Positions 8,289-16,437 of a DNA stretch of 64,000 bases are shown here, piece after piece. The notes under the pieces are model-generated. The model saw only the letters and a list, made by a program, of their open reading frames with translations. It was not told the origin of the DNA and made no database searches. Source of the DNA: an uncultured Clostridia bacterium (GTDB lineage Bacteria > Bacillota > Clostridia > Christensenellales > Borkfalkiaceae); contig CANRHB010000004.1 in the NCBI GenBank assembly GCA_947630325.1, positions 1-64,000 on the forward strand, read 5' to 3'. Made by a program: the position numbers and the translations under genes. Numbering within the stretch: the stretch's first letter is position 1; each line of letters starts with the position of its first letter.

Positions 8289-10035
8289 CGACGTTCATTT
8301 CGGAAGAGAGGTAAAGGGGATCCTCCTCGGCTGTAAGAGATATTGGGGGATCATTGCCGCAGGGCTTGTCTGCGCCATGCTGTCCGCCGCGCTTACGGTC
8401 ATCGGACCCCACCTCATCGCAAGGATCACGGGCTACATCGAACAGGGGCTTGTCGCGGGAGAGATCGACCTCGGCGGCGTGACGCGCGTTGCGTTCGTAC
8501 TCATCGCGGTCTACGCGCTCGGCGGACTTGCAACCTATTTTCAGCAATTTGCGATGAGTACCGCCGCTAATTATTTGGGAAGGGAGATGCGCGGCGAACT
8601 CATGAAGAAGATCAACCGTCTGCCGCTGTGCTATTTCGACAGGCACAACTTCGGCGATACCCTTTCCCGTATCACCAACGATGTCGATTCCGTGGCACAG
8701 TCTCTCAACGTCAGCATTGGGAATATCGTAAATGCCGCGGCGATGCTCGTGGGTTGCCTTGTCATGATGTTTTTCACGCAATGGGTCATGGCGTTTACGG
8801 CGATCGGCACGACGCTTCTCGGTTCTCTTCTGTCCGTCATTCTTATGAAATGTTCGCAAAGGTATTTCAACCGCAGGCAGGAGAGCCTTGCGCACGTCAA
8901 CGCCCATGTGGAGGAATATTATGCGGGGCAATCGGTCGTGCGGCTGTACAATGCGGAGGAAAGTGCCCGGGAACTCTTCGACGGCGGGAACGAAAACTTG
9001 CGGAAGAATACGTTGAAGGCGGAATTTATGGGCGGGCTCATGATGCCGATCATGACGCTCACGGGCAATTTGGGGTATGTTGCAGTGTGCATTGTGGGCG
9101 CGGCGCTTGCCTTCGGGGGTGCGGTCGGGTTCGATGCGATCGTGGCGTTCATGCTCTATATCCGCCTCTTCACTTCGCCGCTCGGACAGCTTGCAAACGG
9201 TTTTTCGGGAATGCAGTCCGCCGTCGCCGCAAACAGGCGGGTGCGGGAGTTCATGGAGGAGGAAGAACTTTCGGACGAGTCGCACAAGAAGGAAAAACTT
9301 CAAAGCGTGAAGGGAGACGTGACATTCTCCCATGTCCGCTTTGGCTATGAAGAAGGAAAGACGGTCATCGGCGATTTCTCGGCGGAGATCAAGGCAGGAC
9401 AGAAAGTGGCGATCGTGGGTCCCACGGGCGCGGGAAAAACCACCCTTGTGGGACTTCTGATGCGGTTTTACGAGCCGAACAGCGGACGCATCGAGGTGGA
9501 TGGGGTGCCGATCTCTTCGATGAAGCGGGAGGATGTACACGACCTATTCGGCATGGTGCTGCAAGATACTTGGCTGTTCGAGGGGACGGTGCGCGAAAAT
9601 CTCACCTATGGCAAGCAAGTCTCCGACGAAAAGCTGATCGAAATTCTCTCGCTGTGCGGTCTCGGACACTTTGTAAAGACGCTCCCGCAGGGGCTTGACA
9701 CCGTTCTTGACGACAACGTCTCCATTTCTGCGGGGCAAAAACAACTTTTCACCATCGCACGCGCCATGGCGGAGGACGCGCCCATGCTCATTTTGGACGA
9801 GGCGACTTCCTCCGTCGATACGCGGACGGAGCTGAAAATACGGCGCGCCATGGATGAACTCACCGTGGGCAGAACGAGTTTTGTCATCGCCCATCGGCTC
9901 TCGACCGTGCAGGGGAGCGACGTCATCCTCTTCTTGAAGGACGGCGACGTCAAGGAGACGGGAACGCACGAGGAACTGCTCCGAAAGGGCGGGCTGTACG
10001 CCGAACTCTACAAGAGCCAATTCGCGCGCGCATAA
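8281..10035 (+). CDS. ABC exporter subunit 2 (canonical Walker B)
   Basis: 584 residues, with the same fold as the gene before it and starting with GTG inside that gene's last codons. Walker A is GPTGAGKT and Walker B is LILDEATSSVD with the catalytic Glu. Its signature is altered to ISAGQ. Pairing its Walker site with the SGGQ signature of subunit 1 gives one competent ATP site, while the other site is degenerate from both sides, exactly as known for asymmetric exporters. Probably forms a plasma-membrane drug or lipid efflux pump with subunit 1. Confidence 0.9.
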   Translation: MRNDVHFGREVKGILLGCKRYWGIIAAGLVCAMLSAALTVIGPHLIARITGYIEQGLVAGEIDLGGVTRVAFVLIAVYALGGLATYFQQFAMSTAANYLGREMRGELMKKINRLPLCYFDRHNFGDTLSRITNDVDSVAQSLNVSIGNIVNAAAMLVGCLVMMFFTQWVMAFTAIGTTLLGSLLSVILMKCSQRYFNRRQESLAHVNAHVEEYYAGQSVVRLYNAEESARELFDGGNENLRKNTLKAEFMGGLMMPIMTLTGNLGYVAVCIVGAALAFGGAVGFDAIVAFMLYIRLFTSPLGQLANGFSGMQSAVAANRRVREFMEEEELSDESHKKEKLQSVKGDVTFSHVRFGYEEGKTVIGDFSAEIKAGQKVAIVGPTGAGKTTLVGLLMRFYEPNSGRIEVDGVPISSMKREDVHDLFGMVLQDTWLFEGTVRENLTYGKQVSDEKLIEILSLCGLGHFVKTLPQGLDTVLDDNVSISAGQKQLFTIARAMAEDAPMLILDEATSSVDTRTELKIRRAMDELTVGRTSFVIAHRLSTVQGSDVILFLKDGDVKETGTHEELLRKGGLYAELYKSQFARA

Positions 10036-10069
10036 CATCATAATATGGATAAAACAAGGAGGTAGCACT

Positions 10070-10702
10070 ATGAATATGCACGAAAGGATCATGTTGGGCA
10101 AGCTTTTCACGGATATGTGCGAGGGTATGCCCGAGGAAAGAAATCAGGCAAAGCGGCTTATGATCGCATTTAATGCCACTACGCCTGACACATTGGAAGA
10201 GCGTTTCCGCATTCAAAGGGAAATGCTGAACGAAAACAGCGGCAAAGCATGGATCGAGCCGCCTATCTACTTCTGCTATGGGAAGCACATCACCTTAGGC
10301 GAAGGAACCTATGTAAATTTCAACTGCAATTTTGTGGACGATGGCCTCATAACGGTAGGCAAAAATGTGATGTTTGGTCCCGCAGTTACCATCGCCACAG
10401 TTGGGCACCCCATTCGCCCGGATCTAAGAGGACTCATGTATACAGCCCATGTGACGATCTGTGATAATGTGTGGATCGGGGAAAACGTGACAATCTGCCC
10501 CGGTGTCACGATTGGCGAAAACAGCGTCATCGGAGCCGGAGCCGTGGTAACGAAGGATATCCCTGCGAATAGCATCGCCGTGGGGAATCCAGCCAGAGTC
10601 CTACGGGAAATCAATGAACGGGATATGGAGTATTACTATAAGAATCGAAAGATCGAGCCGGACGATTTAGCTGAAGAACAGGCTCTTCGGGACAGTCATT
10701 AG
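10070..10702 (+). CDS. Maltose/galactoside O-acetyltransferase family protein
   Basis: 210 residues, the usual length for the LacA/Maa group. A short N-terminal Mac domain (about 5-60) is followed by a left-handed beta-helix of hexapeptide repeats (LITVGKN, VTICDNVWIGENVTICPGVTIGENSVIGAGAVVTKD pattern, 75-190). The conserved catalytic His is in VGHPI. Members transfer acetyl from acetyl-CoA to a sugar hydroxyl, often regarded as detoxification of non-metabolised sugars. It has a strong AAGGAGG site and lies 34 bp after the exporter, so the two may be co-transcribed and acetylated sugar could be exported, an inference only. Confidence 0.9.
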   Translation: MNMHERIMLGKLFTDMCEGMPEERNQAKRLMIAFNATTPDTLEERFRIQREMLNENSGKAWIEPPIYFCYGKHITLGEGTYVNFNCNFVDDGLITVGKNVMFGPAVTIATVGHPIRPDLRGLMYTAHVTICDNVWIGENVTICPGVTIGENSVIGAGAVVTKDIPANSIAVGNPARVLREINERDMEYYYKNRKIEPDDLAEEQALRDSH

Positions 10703-10736
10703 CTCTGCCGATATCTGTCCTATCGAAAAAATAATG

Positions 10737-10771
10737 AATAAGCGGTTTGACGAGCCGCCAAACCGCTTATT
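10737..10771. terminator. Hairpin terminator between convergent genes
   Basis: A perfect 13-bp stem AATAAGCGGTTTG with partner CAAACCGCTTATT and a 9-nt loop. The T-run is short. It lies between the acetyltransferase and the convergent SGNH lipoprotein and could serve both strands. Confidence 0.7.
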
Positions 10772-10820
10772 CCTATAAATCCCTATGAATACTCGCCAAA
10801 ACGCGGCTTTCTTCGTCATG

Positions 10821-11804
10821 TCAAAGCGATTTGAGGAGTTCCTCAAATTTCGGTAGCCACCATTCGCGGTAGCCCGCGCGGGTCGGGTGGATCTCATCGT
10901 GCATATAAAGGGTGCGCTCCTCGGGGGTGATGTCGTTGAACGCCTCGTCGGAATAGAGATCGAGGACGGAGATGTCCCACTTTTCGCGGATGCGTTCGAG
11001 GCCTTCCACCATTTCCGCATAGCGCTCGTTTTTATAATAGGAATTGGTATAGAACACGATGGGGCAGTTCCAGACGTTTTTCACGGTCGCAATGATGGTT
11101 TCAATGGCGCCGAACGTCGTGTTTTTATCGAAGGAGTTCCTATCTTCCGTCACTACGCCGAGTTCGGTGTTTCTGGTATCGTTTGTGGAGAGTTGGCAGA
11201 TAAAGGCGTCGAGCGTCGCCGCGCGGTCTGCTTTTTGCAAATAGGCATTGAGCCTGCTCACATAGCTGCGGGCGTTTTGGTCGGCGAGCGTCGTCCCCGA
11301 GACGGCTTCCTTGATGCAAGTGCAGCCGTTCCGCTTTGCGAGGAAATCTGCCATGGATTCTTCCTTTGAGGCGCTTCCGAAGGTGACGGAAGAGCCGAGG
11401 AAGAAATACGTCTTTCCCTTCAAGGGGCTGTCCGAGAGAGCGGGCGTATTTTTAACGCTGTACTCTTCGCGGTTTCCTATTTTATTGACTGTAATTTGCA
11501 AGGTGATCTGTTGACCTCCGTACCGTACTGCAACGAAGTGGTCGGAAATCGTAAGCGCGCGCGACGGTTCAATTCTGCATTTTACGTTTTCCTTGATAGA
11601 GCCATCCTCCAGAGTTGCGTCTACCCGCATTCCGTCGGTATCGAATAGTTCGCCTTCCTCATATTTGAGGCGGGGCTCCGATATCATGACGAGTTCCTTT
11701 GCCGGCTGTTCCGCTTCCTCCTCGTCTGTCTCTTTCGGGGCGCAGCCCGCAAGCGCAAAGAGCGAAAGGGCAAAGAGAAGGGCAATGGAAAGAAAGTGTT
11801 TCAT
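10821..11804 (-). CDS. SGNH/GDSL-type hydrolase lipoprotein
   Basis: 327 residues. A signal peptide ends in the lipobox LAGC, predicting lipidation at Cys21 and anchoring outside the membrane. Residues about 40-115 look like a bacterial Ig-like beta domain, followed by an SGNH esterase domain. Block I is GSS with candidate nucleophile Ser139, an STND segment resembles block III, and the D303-x2-H306 pair lies in DEIHPTRAGY. Such enzymes deacetylate or de-esterify carbohydrates or lipids. A role in removing acetyl groups from plant glycans before uptake would fit the locus to the right, an inference. Confidence 0.82.
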   Translation of the reverse strand: MKHFLSIALLFALSLFALAGCAPKETDEEEAEQPAKELVMISEPRLKYEEGELFDTDGMRVDATLEDGSIKENVKCRIEPSRALTISDHFVAVRYGGQQITLQITVNKIGNREEYSVKNTPALSDSPLKGKTYFFLGSSVTFGSASKEESMADFLAKRNGCTCIKEAVSGTTLADQNARSYVSRLNAYLQKADRAATLDAFICQLSTNDTRNTELGVVTEDRNSFDKNTTFGAIETIIATVKNVWNCPIVFYTNSYYKNERYAEMVEGLERIREKWDISVLDLYSDEAFNDITPEERTLYMHDEIHPTRAGYREWWLPKFEELLKSL

Positions 11805-12016
11805 GGTATTCTCCCGAATTTTTCTTACAGTATAACAGGAAAAGGGAGGGGAGATATATCAACGGCGTTTTATTTTTGATTGTTAGGTTTTATTTCTTTT
11901 TTGTCAAAAATTTCCTCCCACAAAGCAACGATTTTGTTATAAAACACACCTGCGTGATAAAATTCCCATACAATTTGGATTATAATGGTGCCACAATACC
12001 GATAAGGAGAAATTTT

Positions 12017-13090
12017 ATGAAAAAGAAAAGTTGGCTTTTGGTGATCGTTATGATGATCGCTGTACTTTGTATGGGGCTGTTTGCCGCCTGCGGCGAGGAA
12101 GAGAAGCCCGACGACAACAAGGAACCGGACGATACGACTGAGACCACCGCGATCTATGTAGGGCTCTTCTCCTACACGAAGGCAGAGGGCGGCTATGTCA
12201 CGAGCGCCTATCTCAACCTCAAAGAGGATGGCACGTTCTACTACAAGAGCGAGTTCCTTGCAAAACCCGACCTCGGCACCTATGAGTACAACGCCGATAA
12301 GACCAAGATCACCCTCAACATGACGGTGGATACCAATTTAAGCGGCACGTTCGACGTCGAGATCAACGACGCGGGGCTTGTCGTTATCAAGAATGTCGGG
12401 TTCTTCTACTATGAAGGCGAGTTGCTTTTCGATAACTTCACCTACGACTCCGTCAGCCCCAAGCCCGTGGAGCAGCCGATCGAAATCGTTTCCTTCTATA
12501 TCCAAAACGATAAGGACGCCAAACTCACCTTCTTTACGGGGAACAAATACGAATTGCAGGTGACGACCCCCGAGATCGTCAGCAGCGGCACCTACACCAA
12601 GACCGAGAGCGGCAACAACGTTTCTTATACGCTCACCGATACGCTCGGCTCCAATGCGACGTATACCTATACTTACACCTATACGGAAGCAGACGGTTAC
12701 ACGAATTGCCTCTTGAAGGGTACGGGGATCGGCGATGCGGGGATCGCGTTCGTCTATGAGATTGTAAAGACGCCGATGGCGCCCCTTGCGGGCACCGGAA
12801 CGAGCACGGGCGGCACCGAGACCGTCAGCATGGTCCTCTATACGGACGGAACCTTCCTTCTTACCTTCACGTTTTATGGGACTTCGCCCACCGAAGTGAC
12901 GGGGACGTATGCGACTTCTGCCGATTATACGCAACTTACTTTCGGGAGCGCCTATGAAGGAGCGGGTGCGGTAGCGCTTAAATCCTTGACGGGAAAAATG
13001 GAGAACTATGCGCCCTCCGTCACCGTGGAGCTTGAAGTTCCCCAGACGGATATCTCTTACACGGCGACCCTGACCGCACAGGCGGCATAA
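12017..13090 (+). CDS. Secreted lipoprotein of unknown function
   Basis: 357 residues beginning at the ATG 6 nt after AAGGAGAAAT. The signal peptide ends in LFAAC with lipidation expected at Cys25. An acidic linker (EEKPDDNKEPDD) is followed by a Thr-, Tyr- and Ser-rich beta-repeat body. Segments of form 'GTYEYNADKTKITLNM' recur at irregular spacing, like lipocalin-like or META-type sheets. A TATAAT at 11981-11986 may be its -10 box. No catalytic motif is visible and I do not assign a function. A terminator follows 46 bp downstream. Confidence 0.75.
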   Translation: MKKKSWLLVIVMMIAVLCMGLFAACGEEEKPDDNKEPDDTTETTAIYVGLFSYTKAEGGYVTSAYLNLKEDGTFYYKSEFLAKPDLGTYEYNADKTKITLNMTVDTNLSGTFDVEINDAGLVVIKNVGFFYYEGELLFDNFTYDSVSPKPVEQPIEIVSFYIQNDKDAKLTFFTGNKYELQVTTPEIVSSGTYTKTESGNNVSYTLTDTLGSNATYTYTYTYTEADGYTNCLLKGTGIGDAGIAFVYEIVKTPMAPLAGTGTSTGGTETVSMVLYTDGTFLLTFTFYGTSPTEVTGTYATSADYTQLTFGSAYEGAGAVALKSLTGKMENYAPSVTVELEVPQTDISYTATLTAQAA

Positions 13091-13136
13091 CATTACCCCC
13101 AATTACGTCATCAAATTTGGTGACTTTCCCCCCTTG

Positions 13137-13167
13137 AAAAGAGCGGATCTTACGACCCGCTCTTTTT
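13137..13167. terminator. Bidirectional terminator
   Basis: The stem AAAAGAGCGG pairs with CCGCTCTTTT around a 10-nt loop, with T-runs on both strands. It serves the lipoprotein on the plus strand and overlaps the last codons of the convergent AraC gene. Confidence 0.85.
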
Positions 13168-14376
13168 ATATTGGCTTGGCGTCATGCCCGTGTACTTTTT
13201 GAATTGAAGCTGGAAGTAGCTCTGCGAGGAGAAATCGAGATAACTGCTGATTTGCAGGAGGGACTTATCCGTATAGCGCAGGAGCCGCTGTGCCTCGATG
13301 ATCTTCTGTTTCATCACATAATCTGTGACCGTCATGCCCGTCTCCGCCTTGAATTTTACGGAGAGGTAGGAGCGGTTGACGTTGAGCGCCTTTGCGATGT
13401 CCTCCACAAAAATGCGCTGGTTGATGTTGCGGGAGATATAGGAAACGGCACGTTCGATGATGGGGGAGGTGCTCGTCCCGAGGAGCATTTCATTCACCCG
13501 CGAGGCATAGTCCACCACGATCTGCATACTGAGCGAGGCAAGCTCGGAGAACGTCTTTGCCGATTCGATCTTCTGGATATACACGTTGCAAAGGAGATAG
13601 CAAAGCTCTACGTCGAGTCCGCCGTCGATGGCGGCGCGCGAGGCAAGCACGGCGGAGCAGATGAGTTCGTTTTTGAGTTGGCGGGTATTGTCGTGCGCGA
13701 GCTTCCCCACGGCGACCGCGTGCGCGCTCGTCTTTCCGATGAGTTCTTTGAGCTTTTCCACCTCTCCGTGGGAGATGAAGTGGATCATGCTCTTTTCGTA
13801 GTCGTGCGACTGTTCGATGAGGAGGGTCGTGTATTCCGCATTGTCGCTGTAATCGTTGTCCTGTATCGTTTCGATGTTCTTATGCAGATCGTCATAGATA
13901 CTGCGGGAGGAATCTTTTACGGTGTTGAAGATGCTGATTTCGAGCGGGGAGAGCGTGACGTCGTTGAGGCAGGAATTGACGGCGCAGAGCATTTCGCAGA
14001 ACTCGATGATCTCGATCTTGGAGGGGATCGCGGAAAAATAGTTTTTGAGTTCGGCGGTGCGGCTCCGATCTTCATTGAGTTCAAACAGAACTTTCACGAG
14101 GTCGGGATCTTCGAGACGGATCTTGCCGACGGGACCCAAAACGAGCACGTTCTCCCGATAGCGGATCGCACCGTAAAATTGAAGGCGTTCGGTCGCATAC
14201 ACCCCCACAAAATCCGTCTGCTTTTCTATTTTCGGAAGCTGCGGCGTGACGGGGTCGGGAATGAAGATCACGGAGCTGTGCGCCGCAACGAGCTTCCCGT
14301 CCCGATAGAGACGGGCGGGAATTTTGGAGAGCGTGAAGATCGCCTTCACGAGCGCAAGAGCCTTTTGTTCGTCCAT
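13150..14376 (-). CDS. AraC family transcriptional regulator of the glycan locus
   Basis: 408 residues, taking the ATG at 14376, which is preceded by GGGAGGAAC; an upstream in-frame ATG lacks such a site. The C-terminal 100 residues form the AraC double HTH (VEDIAKALNVNRSYLSVKFK and DKSLLQISSYLDFSSQSYFQLQFKK). The N-terminal 270 residues resemble sensory regions of YesN-like and MsmR-like regulators, without a recognisable cupin or receiver domain. It is divergent from the permease-led operon, so it very likely activates that operon when the transported sugar is present. Its own promoter is seen at 14427-14455. Confidence 0.88.
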   Translation of the reverse strand: MDEQKALALVKAIFTLSKIPARLYRDGKLVAAHSSVIFIPDPVTPQLPKIEKQTDFVGVYATERLQFYGAIRYRENVLVLGPVGKIRLEDPDLVKVLFELNEDRSRTAELKNYFSAIPSKIEIIEFCEMLCAVNSCLNDVTLSPLEISIFNTVKDSSRSIYDDLHKNIETIQDNDYSDNAEYTTLLIEQSHDYEKSMIHFISHGEVEKLKELIGKTSAHAVAVGKLAHDNTRQLKNELICSAVLASRAAIDGGLDVELCYLLCNVYIQKIESAKTFSELASLSMQIVVDYASRVNEMLLGTSTSPIIERAVSYISRNINQRIFVEDIAKALNVNRSYLSVKFKAETGMTVTDYVMKQKIIEAQRLLRYTDKSLLQISSYLDFSSQSYFQLQFKKYTGMTPSQYKKSGS

Positions 14377-14392
14377 GGATGTTCCTCCCTTA

Positions 14393-14482
14393 CAAATTCG
14401 GTGCTTTTCGGTCAAATTACATAACCATTATATAATAAAAACAACGAATTTGCAAGATGTAAAACCTTATTTGCCGTAAAAT
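14393..14482. promoter_or_regulatory. AraC-gene promoter and candidate activator half-sites
   Basis: On the minus strand, TTGCAA (14450-14455), a 17-bp spacer and TATAAT (complement of 14427-14432) drive the AraC gene. CAAATTCG (14393-14400) and its exact inverse CGAATTTG (14445-14452) flank this promoter and could be AraC half-sites. Toward the permease operon a TAAAAT (14477-14482) has no good -35 box, as expected for an activator-dependent promoter. Confidence 0.45.
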
Positions 14483-14516
14483 AGAGGCAAGAATTTTTAT
14501 AAGGGGGTAGAGTAGC

Positions 14517-15491
14517 GTGGAAGAAAAAGTTCTTGCGGGAGAACGGACCGAAAGCATTCCGCCGAAAGAGAAGAAGCCCAAGAAAGAAAACAAGTTCATC
14601 AAGGACTTCAAACAGAATTGGCGTCTGCACATCATCATTCTCCCCGTCCTCGCATTCTTTATCATTTTTTCCTATTTCCCCATGATCGGGATCATCACGG
14701 CGTTCCTCGATTACCGTCCCACGAGGGGGATCTTCAAGAGCGAATGGGTGGGGTTCAAGTATTTCGGGCAGATCTTTTCGGACGCACAGTTCGCGCTCGT
14801 GTTCCGCAACACCTGCGTGATGGCGTGCCTCAATCTCTTCTTCGGATTGGTCATTCCCGTTATATTTGCGCTTCTCCTTTCGGAAGTCAAAATCAAATGG
14901 CTCAACCGCCCCATTCAGATCTGCTCCTATCTTCCCAATTTTGTGGCGGCGGTCGTCGTGTGCAATATCGTCATCAACTTTTTGGCGACGAACGGCGTTG
15001 TCACCAACATCTTTGTGGCGTTCGGCGCAGAGCGGGAAAACATTCTCTCCGATCCCAAGTATTTCTGGGGGATCAATACCGTCGTCAACCTTTGGCAGGG
15101 AATGGGGTATGCCGCGATCGTCTTTACGGCGGCGATCCAGAATGTCAATCAAGACCTGCACGAGGCGGCAGTTTTGGACGGCGCCAACCGCTGGCAGCGT
15201 ATGTGGCACATCACCCTCCCCGGCATCCTTCCCATGATCGTGACGATGCTCGTACTTAAAACGGGGCTCATGTTCTCGACGGGTTTCGATAACATCCTCC
15301 TTCTCTATATGCCTTCAACGTATGAGACGGCGGACGTCATCTCCACCTATACTTACCGCATGAGTCTCGGCGGCGGGAACCAATATGGCTTCTCTGCGGC
15401 GGTCGGTCTCTTCCAATCGGTGATTTCAACGGTGCTCTTGGTCCTTTCTAATTGGCTCAGCGGCAAGCTCGCCAAGACGTCTCTGTTTTAA
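14517..15491 (+). CDS. Carbohydrate ABC transporter permease, LplB/UgpA type
   Basis: 324 residues starting with GTG after AAGGGGG. Six membrane segments span about 35-315, and the EAA loop EAAVLDGANRWQRMWHITLP, which docks on the ATPase, is intact. The charged N-terminal tail (KEKKPKKENKF) is typical for the LplB group. It is the first gene of the glycan operon and pairs with the next permease. No ATPase gene accompanies the operon; in Firmicutes such transporters commonly share an MsmX/UgpC-type ATPase encoded elsewhere, so that is expected here too. Confidence 0.92.
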   Translation: MEEKVLAGERTESIPPKEKKPKKENKFIKDFKQNWRLHIIILPVLAFFIIFSYFPMIGIITAFLDYRPTRGIFKSEWVGFKYFGQIFSDAQFALVFRNTCVMACLNLFFGLVIPVIFALLLSEVKIKWLNRPIQICSYLPNFVAAVVVCNIVINFLATNGVVTNIFVAFGAERENILSDPKYFWGINTVVNLWQGMGYAAIVFTAAIQNVNQDLHEAAVLDGANRWQRMWHITLPGILPMIVTMLVLKTGLMFSTGFDNILLLYMPSTYETADVISTYTYRMSLGGGNQYGFSAAVGLFQSVISTVLLVLSNWLSGKLAKTSLF

Positions 15492-15502
15492 GGGGTTGCA
15501 AC

Positions 15503-16411
15503 ATGAAAAAAGAGAAATCGGTAAAAATTTCCACGGGCATGGTAGAGCATCCCTCCGTCGGCAGGATCGTCTTTTTGGTCGTCGATATCATTCTGCTCCT
15601 CGGGATCGCCTTTGTCTGTATTCTCCCGCTGTGGCATGTGATCATGGCGTCCATCTCGGACGGATATGCGCTCTACACCACCAAGTCGCTGCTCTTTGTC
15701 CCTGCGGGAAAGATCAGCTTTGAGGGCTTTTCCAAAGTCATCGCGCTTTCGCAGGTCTGGAAGGGATACGGCATGACGCTTGTCTACGTCGTCTCTTCCA
15801 CCGTCCTCGGCGTGTTCCTTACGATGTGCGGCGGGTATTATCTCTCCAAGAAAACGCTCTGGACGAAGTTCATCAGCATCCTCATTCTGCTTACGATGAT
15901 GTTCAACGGCGGACTCGTTCCCACCTATATGGTGCTCCGCACGCTCGGGCTCCTCAATACGCCGTTCGCAATCATCATCCCCGGCTGTACGAACGCTATC
16001 TATATCATGATGGCGATGACGGCGTTTCGCAACGTTCCTCCGTCCATTGAGGAAGCGGCTACCCTCGACGGCTGCGGACATTGGCGCATGATGTTTCAGA
16101 TCAGTTTCCCGATGGCAAAGGGTATCATGATGGTTGTCGCTATGAACTGTGTGGTCATGCAGTGGAACAGTTGGTTCCCCGCATCCATCTACCTCACGAC
16201 GGCGCGCGATTTGTGGCCCTTACAGCTCGTCATGAAGGAACTCATGAACACCTATTCGGAGAGCAATATCTTAAAGACGTTGCCCATCGACTTCGATAAG
16301 TTTGTCATCCAATATGTGCTCATCGTCATTTCCACCATTCCCATCCTCATTGCCTGCCCGTTCTTCCAGCGGTATTTCGGAGACATGACGGTCGGCGGCG
16401 TGAAAGAATGA
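15503..16411 (+). CDS. Carbohydrate ABC transporter permease, AraQ/YtcP type
   Basis: 302 residues from the ATG at 15503, 11 bp after the first permease stops. It has six predicted membrane helices and an EAA motif EEAATLDGCGHWRMMFQISFP. The C-terminus PFFQRYFGDMTVGGVKE is the conserved ending of this MalG-like family. It forms the second half of the transmembrane channel with the preceding gene and delivers oligosaccharide from the binding protein encoded next. Confidence 0.92.
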   Translation: MKKEKSVKISTGMVEHPSVGRIVFLVVDIILLLGIAFVCILPLWHVIMASISDGYALYTTKSLLFVPAGKISFEGFSKVIALSQVWKGYGMTLVYVVSSTVLGVFLTMCGGYYLSKKTLWTKFISILILLTMMFNGGLVPTYMVLRTLGLLNTPFAIIIPGCTNAIYIMMAMTAFRNVPPSIEEAATLDGCGHWRMMFQISFPMAKGIMMVVAMNCVVMQWNSWFPASIYLTTARDLWPLQLVMKELMNTYSESNILKTLPIDFDKFVIQYVLIVISTIPILIACPFFQRYFGDMTVGGVKE

Positions 16412-16437
16412 TAAAAATCGGATAAGGAGATAAAATT

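Noticed and set aside
6656..9540. Long open frames on the minus strand opposite the ABC exporter genes (for example 6828-8264 and 8125-9540).
   Set aside because: The plus strand encodes complete ABC subunits with all ATPase motifs. The minus frames give Arg/His-rich, low-complexity proteins without ribosome sites.
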